Assembly: GCF_022524345.1 (NCBI RefSeq)
Contig: NZ_JAKWJU010000002.1
Location: 5,570,001-5,634,000 of the forward strand
From: Streptomyces marispadix
GTDB taxonomy: Bacteria; Actinomycetota; Actinomycetes; Streptomycetales; Streptomycetaceae
DNA length: 64,000 nt
Direction: 5' to 3'
Positions 37,748 through 46,693 of this stretch are shown piece after piece. The notes under the pieces are model-generated. The model searched no databases and was not told the DNA's origin. It worked only from the letters and a program-made list of their open reading frames with translations. The translations under genes were made by a program, and so were the position numbers. The number at the start of each line of letters is the position of its first letter. The first letter of the stretch is position 1.

Positions 37748-39214
37748 GTGCCACACAACCGCCGCATGCTGATGTGCGCCGTCGCGGCCGCTGTGGCCGC
37801 CGCCGGGTTCGTGGTCCCGTCCGGGGCCACCGCTGCCGCACCCCGTACCGTCGCGAGCGACTTCAACGGCGACGGCTACGCGGACGTCGCCGTCGGCGTC
37901 CCGGACGGGACCGTCGGCGGTCAGGCCAAGGCCGGGTACGTGAACGTCGTCTGGGGCGGCCCGAAGGGCGCCGGAGCCCACGGGAGCATCCGCATCACCC
38001 AGGCCACTCCCGAGCTGCCCGGCACCCCGGAGGCGGGCGACCGCTTCGGCGCGTCCGTGGCCCTGGTGGACCTCAACGGCGACGGCATCGCGGAACTCCT
38101 CGCCGGTGTCCCGGGCGAGGACGTCACCGACCGCGGTACGGACGCGGGCATGGTCACCGCCGTAGGCGGCTCGAAGGGCGGGCCGGGACCGGGGTCGACG
38201 GTGCTCACCGGGCCGTCGCCGTCGGCCGCGTACGGCAGATCGGTCGCGGCGGCCGACCTGACCGGCGGCGGCAACAAGGCGATCGTGATCGGCGGCAAGG
38301 ACAAGGTCGTCGCCCGCGTCATCCAGGGCGAGGACAGCATGGTCACCACCGTCGTCGCCGCCCCCATGGGCGGCCGCGCCCCCGTCCTGGCCACCGGCGA
38401 CTTCGACAGCGACGGCACGGCGGACCTGGCCGTGGCGTACTGGACCGAGAGCGACCCCAACACGCAGTCCCACGTGCGCCTGTGGAAGTGGGACGCCGAC
38501 CGGTCCGCGATGGCCAACTTCTGGAACACGGACAACGCCGGTGTCACGGCCTTGGCCGCCGGCGACTTCGACGGCGACGGCCACGACGACCTGGCGCTCG
38601 GCGAATGCCGTGAGATCGCCGACGAGAACATCGACGACCCGTGCGGCCCCGAAGAACTCGCCAAGGGCGGCGGCGTCCACATCCACTACGGAAGCCCCGC
38701 GGGCGGCCCGTTCGGCAGCCGCGCCCAGACCCTCAACCAGGACACGGCGGGCGTCCCGGGCGTTGCCGAGGACGGCGACCGCTTCGGCGCCGCCCTCGCC
38801 GCCGCCGACGTCGACCGCGACGGCCGCGACGACCTGATCGCGGGCGCTCTAGGTGAGGCCATCGGAAGCAGGACGGGGGCGGGCGCCGCCTGGCTGCTCC
38901 ACGGCGGCGCCAAGGGGCTGCTCGACGCCGCGGGCGCTGCCACGTCCGTCGCCTGGAACCAGGACACGTCGGGCGTCCCCGGCGTCGCCGAGGCGGGCGA
39001 CACCTTCGGCGCGGCGGTCGCCTCGGGTGACTTCAACGCCGACGGCATACCGGACGTGACGGCCGGGTCCCCCGGCGAGAACGCGTCCCTGGGCGCCGTG
39101 TGGTACCTCCCCGGCGGCTCGGCCAGGGGCTCGGCGGCCTTCTCCCCTCGCACGCTCGGCCTCCCGTACCCGTCCACGGCCCAGAAGTACGGAAAGCCGC
39201 TGAGCACCCGCTGA
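37748..39214 (+). CDS. Secreted FG-GAP repeat protein (integrin alpha-like)
   Basis: This 488-residue exported protein carries a signal peptide (RRMLMCAVAAAVAAAGFVVPSGATAAA, cleavage near residue 35) followed by some seven FG-GAP/VCBS-type blades. Each has a calcium-binding loop of the DxNxDGxxD type: DFNGDGYADVAVG, DLNGDGIAELLAG, DFDSDGTADLAV, DFDGDGHDDLALG, DVDRDGRDDLIAG and DFNADGIPDVTAG. Such proteins form beta-propellers; binding partner or enzymatic role is unknown. GTG 37748 has a GGGGG run five bases upstream; ATG 37766 is an alternative inside the signal. Confidence 0.85.
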   Translation: MPHNRRMLMCAVAAAVAAAGFVVPSGATAAAPRTVASDFNGDGYADVAVGVPDGTVGGQAKAGYVNVVWGGPKGAGAHGSIRITQATPELPGTPEAGDRFGASVALVDLNGDGIAELLAGVPGEDVTDRGTDAGMVTAVGGSKGGPGPGSTVLTGPSPSAAYGRSVAAADLTGGGNKAIVIGGKDKVVARVIQGEDSMVTTVVAAPMGGRAPVLATGDFDSDGTADLAVAYWTESDPNTQSHVRLWKWDADRSAMANFWNTDNAGVTALAAGDFDGDGHDDLALGECREIADENIDDPCGPEELAKGGGVHIHYGSPAGGPFGSRAQTLNQDTAGVPGVAEDGDRFGAALAAADVDRDGRDDLIAGALGEAIGSRTGAGAAWLLHGGAKGLLDAAGAATSVAWNQDTSGVPGVAEAGDTFGAAVASGDFNADGIPDVTAGSPGENASLGAVWYLPGGSARGSAAFSPRTLGLPYPSTAQKYGKPLSTR

Positions 39215-39311
39215 GAGCGCCGCGCGCGGCGGTCCTGCCTCTCCGGTCTGTATCGGTTTGTACCAGTCCGGTCTCCGCCGGTGCACCCCGGCCTGTGCCG
39301 GTGGTCTGAAT

Positions 39312-39340
39312 CCTGGCCGGTCCTGGCCGGTCCTGGCCGT
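39312..39340 (+). repeat. 10-bp repeat TCCTGGCCGG, nearly three copies
   Basis: Two full and one 9-base copy of TCCTGGCCGG stand in the 254-base gap between the convergent FG-GAP and ricin-like genes. No coding role. I see no clean terminator in this gap. Confidence 0.7.
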
Positions 39341-39468
39341 CGCCGGGCGTCGTCCGGCGGTCGCCCGCGGCGCGTACGGCCGCCGCCCCGCTCGTCGGCC
39401 CCGGGCAGGCGGACCGCCCGCCCGGGGCCGGGGCCGTCGCACCCGACGACCCGTCCGCGTAAGGCGGT

Positions 39469-40488
39469 TCAGCCCACGACCCTCATCTCGGACTTCGCCC
39501 GCCCGAGCCGGTCCACGTCGTAGCCGAGGCTGGGGATCTCGCCCTGCTTCAGACCGGAGATGCGTACGTCGGTGTCCAGACGCGTGGTCTGTCCCGGACC
39601 GATGCCGAGCGGGACGTCGTTGCAGACGGCCTTCGTGCCCGTATCGGTGCACCGCACGGTCTGCGAGGTGCCGTCGGGCCGCTTGACGCGCAGCTCTACG
39701 ACCCCGGGGAAGCTGACACCCGCCGGGCCGGGAGTGAGCGTCACGGTTCGCTTGGCGATGCGGGACCTGCCGGTGTTCGTCACGGTGACAGCGGGCTTCG
39801 CGAAGGAGTCGTTGCGTGCCGTCTGATTCGGCTCACCCTTGATCTCCGCCTGGCCAGGGGCGCTCTCGTCGCTCACGCCGGGCACCTTCCACAGCCGGTC
39901 GGAGCTCTCGTTGGCGCGGTTCAGGGAGAGCTTGTCGTAGGCGCCCCAGTGCTCCTCGCGTTTGAAGGTTCCGATGGCCATGTCTTGTCCGTTGCGCGGA
40001 CGGATGCTTAGCCAGTCGCCCTCTCCCGACTCCGGTGCCTTGAGGGACCACTGCTGCGAGGCCCGGCCGTCCTGGCAGGGGCTGAGGATGATCGCGCTGT
40101 TCATCACCGCGCCGCTCTTGGCGGTCAGGCACAGCGGCTTGGCGTCCTTGGTCTTGGTGAGCCGGAGGGTGTGGTAGTCGCCGACGCGGGTCACCACCCA
40201 GTCGTGGGCGGCCCTGCCCGGGTGCTCCTCGGCGGACCAGTAACGTCCGCCCACGAGGGAACGGACCTCGTGGTTCTCATTCGGGTTGTCGTCGTAGACG
40301 CCCAAGTACCCGCCCGAGCCCTTGTTGTAGATCTTCACCGGCCCGCTGCTTTCGCCGTCGTCGGCCTGCGCCGCAGGCGCCGCAAGCGCGCCGAGCATCA
40401 GCCCGGCGGTGGCGGTGCACAGCACAGCCGGGACTCCGACGCGTCGGAACCCCGTCCGCTGCATCGGACGCCTTCTACCGTCACGCAT
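39469..40488 (-). CDS. Secreted protein with ricin-type lectin-like domain
   Basis: This 339-residue exported protein has a signal peptide (VPAVLCTATAGLMLGALAAPAAQA) and a region of about 150 residues resembling a ricin B/beta-trefoil carbohydrate-binding domain: VKIYNKGSGGYLGVYDD, KDAKPLCLTAKSG, then SPCQDGRASQQWSLK with the QxW motif. The C-terminal half has a DUF11-like or immunoglobulin-like character (VTNTGRSRIAKRTVTLTPGPAGV). It may bind glycans at the cell surface. Start: ATG 40488 with GAGAGGA upstream, or ATG 40464 with GAAGG upstream, eight codons shorter. Confidence 0.65.
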   Translation of the reverse strand: MRDGRRRPMQRTGFRRVGVPAVLCTATAGLMLGALAAPAAQADDGESSGPVKIYNKGSGGYLGVYDDNPNENHEVRSLVGGRYWSAEEHPGRAAHDWVVTRVGDYHTLRLTKTKDAKPLCLTAKSGAVMNSAIILSPCQDGRASQQWSLKAPESGEGDWLSIRPRNGQDMAIGTFKREEHWGAYDKLSLNRANESSDRLWKVPGVSDESAPGQAEIKGEPNQTARNDSFAKPAVTVTNTGRSRIAKRTVTLTPGPAGVSFPGVVELRVKRPDGTSQTVRCTDTGTKAVCNDVPLGIGPGQTTRLDTDVRISGLKQGEIPSLGYDVDRLGRAKSEMRVVG

Positions 40489-40875
40489 CGCGCAAATCCT
40501 CTCTGCGGAATCGGGGCGGCCCGGAGACGACGCAGAACTCCGCGCTGAGTGAATACCGGAGATACGACCGATTCGCCCCGATATGGCGATTCTCTGTCGT
40601 ACGGGATTTCGCCCTGACCGGGCGCCTGTAGTCGTGGGGCCGCCCGGTGTTGGACACCGTGTCCATGCGTAGGTTCCGGGAGGGGCGGTCATGGAAGTGG
40701 ACGTGTGCGCGAGCGCGGCGAGCCCGCTACCGGCCACATTTCAGCGAGAGTCGGCCCGTTCGCACGTGCCCTCCTGCCGCGCGTCGCCCGACGGCAGGCT
40801 CGGGGCCACGGTGCCCCGAGCCGATCCCGGCGCACTTTCTTGATTGATTCAAGAAAATGAGGCACGCTTCCGAAC
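40489..40875. other. Intergenic region between the lectin-like gene and the Fur gene
   Basis: No gene is supported. The stretch at about 40540-40610 is AT-richer and may carry the promoter of the minus-strand secreted protein. A short inverted repeat, GGACAC-C-GTGTCC, lies at 40653-40665. The right end holds the Fur-type palindrome described separately. Confidence 0.4.
40836..40856 (+). promoter_or_regulatory. Fur-family operator upstream of the Fur gene and katG
   Basis: A perfect inverted repeat, TTTCTTGA (40836-40843) and TCAAGAAA (40849-40856) with a 5-base spacer, ends 19 bases before the GTG of the Fur-family gene. Its AT-rich make-up stands out from the surroundings and resembles self-operators of FurA/FurS/CatR regulators in actinobacteria. 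Binding is inferred. Confidence 0.75.
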
Positions 40876-41307
40876 GTGCCAACGACCTCGGACTTCGAGC
40901 GCATGCTGCGCGGGGCCGCTCTGCGTGTGACGCGGCCCCGCGTGGCGGTGCTCCACGCGGTGCACGACCATCCGCACGCCGAGACCGAGTCGATCATCGG
41001 TGCCGTGCGGGAGGAGTTGGGCGGGGTTTCCCACCAGGCCGTCTACGACGTGCTGCGCGCGCTGACCAGTGCCGGTCTGGTGCGTCGCATCCAGCCGCCG
41101 GGATCGCTGGCACGCTACGAGGCGCGGGTCGGGGACAACCACCATCACGTCGTATGCCGGTCGTGCGGGGCCGTCGCCGACGTGGACTGCGCTGTCGGTG
41201 AGGCCCCCTGCCTGACCGCGTCCGACGACCACGGATTCGACATCTACGAAGCCGAGGTCACATATTCGGGCTTGTGCCCAGGCTGTTCCGCCGCAGCCGA
41301 TTCCTGA
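40876..41307 (+). CDS. furA: Fur-family peroxide-sensing regulator (FurA/CatR type)
   Basis: This 143-residue Fur-family repressor is placed directly before katG, as FurA, FurS and CatR are in actinobacteria, where metal-loaded repressor blocks both genes until peroxide oxidises it. The winged helix is at 10-80 (RVTRPRVAVLHAVHDHPHAE, VSHQAVYDVLRALTSAGLVRRI), the metal site includes GDNHHHVVCRSCGAVADVDC, and a second CxxC (LCPGC) closes a structural zinc site. GTG 40876 lies just after the palindrome at 40836-40856, implying a near-leaderless transcript and self-repression. katG begins 30 bases after its stop. Confidence 0.93.
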   Translation: MPTTSDFERMLRGAALRVTRPRVAVLHAVHDHPHAETESIIGAVREELGGVSHQAVYDVLRALTSAGLVRRIQPPGSLARYEARVGDNHHHVVCRSCGAVADVDCAVGEAPCLTASDDHGFDIYEAEVTYSGLCPGCSAAADS

Positions 41308-43571
<2,264 letters not shown>

Positions 43572-43672
43572 TCGACGCCGTTTGATCGAGGCTCTGTCCA
43601 GGGCGTCCCGGGCGTCCCGGGCGGCCATCGCGTCCCGGGCCGGTCCGCCGGTCCGGTCCGGGACAGGCGCTG

Positions 43673-43717
43673 ACGGGCGGGCGTCCGTGCTCCGACTGCG
43701 GGAGCGCGGGCGCCCGT
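43673..43717. terminator. Terminator between katG and the ComJ-like gene
   Basis: Outer arms ACGGGCG (43673-43679) and CGCCCGT (43711-43717) and inner arms GCTCC/GGAGC form an imperfect long hairpin between convergent genes. Further left lie several GCGTCCCGGG direct repeats. Confidence 0.6.
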
Positions 43718-43779
43718 CGCGCTTTTCCTCCGGGGCCCGCGCGCTCGCGGGACCCCGCGTGCGGGGGCCAGCGTCCGGC

Positions 43780-44295
43780 TCACGCCCCCTCGCGGCGCCT
43801 TCTGCCGATGCGGCTGGTCTGCTTGTGCGTCACTCCGGAGTCCCGGGCGCCCTCCGAGGGCCACACCTGGATGAGGTACTCCTCGGCGGGGTCGGTCTCG
43901 GCACGCGGGTCGTCGTAGTCGCGGTTCTTCCCCGAGACGCGGATGCGGTAGTCGCCCGGTCCGGGGATCGGCAGCAGCGGCTCCTCGTCGAGCGACGTGC
44001 CCTCTCCGCCGATCTCCATGACGTCGGTGAGCCAGCGGACCGGCACCTCCGCGACGTCCTCCCAGCCGTCGGTCTCCAACGGCGGCGCGCCGTCCCACAG
44101 TTCGGCCGTCACGGTCAGGTCGCCGATCTCGGTGGCGCAGATCACCGCGGCCGCCGACCCCTCGGCCCGTGCGTCCAGGATGCCGTTCCTGGCGTAGTCG
44201 GGTTCGAAGACGGCCATCTCCTCGTCGAGGATGTCGATGGTGGTGGCGTCGATGAACATGCGCGGATCGGTGATGCGGGCGATCAGGTTCGCCAC
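43780..44295 (-). CDS. ComJ/Nin-like protein, candidate inhibitor of the adjacent DNase
   Basis: This 171-residue acidic soluble protein has no signal peptide. Its layout (a beta-rich core with ELWDGAPPLETDGWEDVAEVP and GDYRIRVSGKNRD, then EEYLIQVWPS) resembles ComJ/Nin of Bacillus, the inhibitor of the NucA nuclease, and the gene lies directly downstream of a secreted protein with a NucA/NucB motif. The C-terminus is basic (TSRIGRRRREGA). The similarity is by eye and the function rests mostly on the neighbour. GTG 44295 has GGAAGGA about 10 bases upstream. Confidence 0.55.
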   Translation of the reverse strand: MANLIARITDPRMFIDATTIDILDEEMAVFEPDYARNGILDARAEGSAAAVICATEIGDLTVTAELWDGAPPLETDGWEDVAEVPVRWLTDVMEIGGEGTSLDEEPLLPIPGPGDYRIRVSGKNRDYDDPRAETDPAEEYLIQVWPSEGARDSGVTHKQTSRIGRRRREGA

Positions 44296-44408
44296 GGGAG
44301 TGTGTTCCTTCCGGTGCGGTGCGGGTCGGGTGCGTACGGGCCGGGTGTCCGCGGGTCCGTGCGTGCGGCCGATGAGGTGCGCGTCCGGGAGCGTAACGGC
44401 CGCTGTAC

Positions 44409-44499
44409 GGGCCGCTGTACGGACCGATCCGTACAGGCTCTTGCGTACCGGGCCCTTGCGTACAGGCCACTTCGCGCAGGTCCCTGCGTACAGCGGCCC
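44409..44499. repeat. Nested GTAC-rich inverted repeats between DNase and inhibitor genes
   Basis: A 13-bp inverted repeat (GGGCCGCTGTACG at 44409-44421, complement at 44487-44499) encloses another, CTGTACGGA (44415-44423) with TCCGTACAG (44428-44436). Further GCGTAC motifs lie between. The alternatives exclude each other, so the transcript could fold in two ways. It lies in the 285-base gap between the two genes and may be a terminator or attenuator. Confidence 0.7.
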
Positions 44500-44580
44500 G
44501 CGGGGAACGCAGGAGGGGCAGACCCCGGCTGGAGCCTGCCCCCTGCTGTACGCGGCCCCGCAGGCGGGGGCGCGACGAGC

Positions 44581-45723
44581 CTAGTCCTGGCCGCAGCCGA
44601 CCGGGCCCAGCAGGCTCGGCGGCGGTGCGACCCCGGTCGGCTTGACGACCTTGACCCAGAACGCGTCCCTCTCCAGTACACGCTGGCTGTTGAGGTACGC
44701 CTTGCGGAAGCTGCCTTCCTTGCTGTTGTTGTCGCCGTTCAGGAAGTGGCAGGAGTAGTCCGGGTTCTTCGAGGCGCCCTCGTGAGTCGCGGCGAACGGA
44801 TACTCGTCGCAGGTCTGGCCCTCGCTGTTGGGCGGCCGGGGCACACGGCAGGCGACCCGGCGGTTGGCGTTCTGGAGCGCCTGGTTCGTGGTGCGGTGCA
44901 GCGGATGTCCCTTGCCGCGCACGCCCCACGGCGTCTTCAGATTGCGCTGCGCCCAGTCGACGTGCCAGCCGACGGCGGCGACCTTCGGATCGCCGACGGA
45001 GATCTCCCACGTCGGTGTGAACTGCGGGTAGACGCAGCCCCCGTAGCGCTTGTCGGTGATGCGGGGCGTGCTGTCGCAGCGAGGCCTGAACGCGGGCCCC
45101 AGGGCCAGGGTCCCCGTGTCGTGCCGGGGAGCGGTCAGCACGGCCTGCGGACGCAGGGTGTCGACCACGAGGTCCTTGCCGGGGCTTGAGACCTCCATCT
45201 TGAACGTCTGCTTCTGCCCCGGGAAGAGGATCTTGCTGCCGCCCGTGGTGGCCGTGCAGGACGAGCAGTTGAGGCTGACGGTCGCGTCGACGAGATACGC
45301 CTCGGGGATCGTCGGCCTGGTGAGCGTGATGTCGACCTGCTGGTTCCACTTCCGCCGGTCACGCGGGTTCAGTTCGGCGGTCGTGTCGATGTCGAGCTGG
45401 GCCGTGCCGCGCACCTTGCCGTTGAGCAGGAACTGGATCTGGGCCTTGGTGTTGGAGCACGACTCGGTGCGGTTGAAGGCGTAGGTGTTGGCCGGGCAGT
45501 CGATCGCCATGACGCCCGGTGCCTGTGTGGTGGCGTCGGTGGCCTCGATCTTGTCCGCGGGCAGCTTCTCCGGCTCGGTCGCCTTGGTGACGATCGCGTC
45601 GCTGCCGCCCTTGTGCGGCTGGTCGTCGGCACTGGCCGGTGCCGAGAGGGCCAGCGGTAACAGCATCGCCGCGGCCGCGGCCAAGGCCGCCGCGCGTGCC
45701 CTGATGGGTCTCTTCCCCGTCAA
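44581..45723 (-). CDS. Secreted NucA/NucB-type deoxyribonuclease
   Basis: This 380-residue exported protein has a signal peptide (RARAAALAAAAAMLLPLALSAPASA) and, near the C-terminus, the motif QTCDEYPFAATHEGA followed by NPDYSCHFLNGDNNSKEGS, which matches the NucA/NucB DNase family (catalytic Asp-Glu with His downstream). The family cuts DNA outside the cell, in Bacillus for competence or spore release. About 200 residues between signal and nuclease domain are Cys-containing beta-rich sequence of unknown role. TTG 45723 with a GAGGGGGG ribosome-binding site is preferred; a TTG at 45816 would fall on the promoter. The inhibitor-like gene follows. Confidence 0.78.
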   Translation of the reverse strand: MTGKRPIRARAAALAAAAAMLLPLALSAPASADDQPHKGGSDAIVTKATEPEKLPADKIEATDATTQAPGVMAIDCPANTYAFNRTESCSNTKAQIQFLLNGKVRGTAQLDIDTTAELNPRDRRKWNQQVDITLTRPTIPEAYLVDATVSLNCSSCTATTGGSKILFPGQKQTFKMEVSSPGKDLVVDTLRPQAVLTAPRHDTGTLALGPAFRPRCDSTPRITDKRYGGCVYPQFTPTWEISVGDPKVAAVGWHVDWAQRNLKTPWGVRGKGHPLHRTTNQALQNANRRVACRVPRPPNSEGQTCDEYPFAATHEGASKNPDYSCHFLNGDNNSKEGSFRKAYLNSQRVLERDAFWVKVVKPTGVAPPPSLLGPVGCGQD

Positions 45724-45786
45724 GTCGGTTCCCCCCTCTGAGGGTTCGCGACCGGCCAGTTCCCCCCGGCCGGTCTTGGCAGGTGC

Positions 45787-45816
45787 ATACTCACGAGACT
45801 TGTGATGCTTGGTCAA
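45787..45816 (-). promoter_or_regulatory. Candidate promoter of the DNase gene
   Basis: On the minus strand, TTGACC (45816-45811) and GAGTAT (45792-45787) are 18 bases apart, close to an SigA-type promoter, and would give a leader of about 55 bases before TTG 45723. The rest of the 391-base gap to 46114 shows no gene. Confidence 0.5.
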
Positions 45817-46114
45817 ATGAAATGGGGATTATGGCGGATTTTCTCCGTGCGACCGCTGCCGCCTCCGCTGTGCTCAGGGTTGTTGAAGCCGCTGATCGGA
45901 GCTGATCAGAGTGGGCCGGGTGAGAGGGCCCCTGCCGCGTTGCCGCCGAAGTGCCCCGCCGGGCCGGATTGGCGCTTTTCCGCCCCCGATTTCCGCCCCG
46001 CTCCGCGTTCCGGGCGTCCGGCCCTGTCGTCGGCCCAGAAGCGGATGTACTGGTTCGGCTACTGGCCAAGGCCGGGCCTGGACAGCGGGTTTGGCCGTGC
46101 TGAGAATGCTGTGC

Positions 46115-46693
46115 ATGACATCTCTGGAGTTCGGTGCGTACCCACCGCGGCTGTCCGACGCGGAACGGGAGCGCGCTCTGGAGGTGCTGCGCGAGGGAGC
46201 CGCCGAGGGGCGCATCTCGCACAACACGTTCGAGCGGCGCATGAACGTGATCCTCAACGCGCAGTGGCACGGCGAACTGCACCCGGTGCTCCACGACTTG
46301 CCGACGCGGCGCCCCCGCAGCCGCTGGTTCGCCGAGGGCATCGCGCGGCTGCTCTCCTTCCCGCGCACGCTGCGCAACGCCTGGCAGTCCGAGCGGCTGC
46401 CCGAACTGCTGCTTCCGGGGCCCGGATCGCATGCGTACTCCATAGGCCGCGCGCCGGGTTCGATGCTGCGCCTCAACCACTTCACCGTCTCCCGTACGCA
46501 TGCGCAGCTACGCGCCACCGACGACGGCTGGAAGCTTCGCGACCTGGGGTCCAGCAACGGGACCTGGGTCAACGGCAGCAGGGTGACGGGCTCGGTGCGG
46601 GTGAGGCCGGGCGACGTGGTGAGGTTCGGGCAGATCGGCTTCAAGCTCGCGCTGACCCGGCCGCCTTCGCTGGAGCCGCCCCAACGTCCCTGA
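46115..46693 (+). CDS. DUF1707-FHA domain protein
   Basis: This 192-residue cytoplasmic protein starts with a DUF1707 helical domain (AYPPRLSDAERERALEVLREG, ISHNTFERRMNVIL) and ends in an FHA phosphothreonine-binding domain: SIGRAPGSMLRLNHFTVSRTHAQL, LRDLGSSNGTWVNG and GDVVRFG are complete. Such proteins are typical targets or readers of Ser/Thr kinases in actinobacteria; no kinase lies nearby. ATG 46115 begins at the conserved domain. Its last 53 bases overlap the 3' end of the convergent glgX gene. Confidence 0.87.
   Translation: MTSLEFGAYPPRLSDAERERALEVLREGAAEGRISHNTFERRMNVILNAQWHGELHPVLHDLPTRRPRSRWFAEGIARLLSFPRTLRNAWQSERLPELLLPGPGSHAYSIGRAPGSMLRLNHFTVSRTHAQLRATDDGWKLRDLGSSNGTWVNGSRVTGSVRVRPGDVVRFGQIGFKLALTRPPSLEPPQRP

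Noticed and set aside
38541..38856. Out-of-frame Arg/Pro-rich frames with short repeats inside the FG-GAP gene
   Set aside because: They mirror the calcium-loop repeats of the real gene and are not independent proteins.
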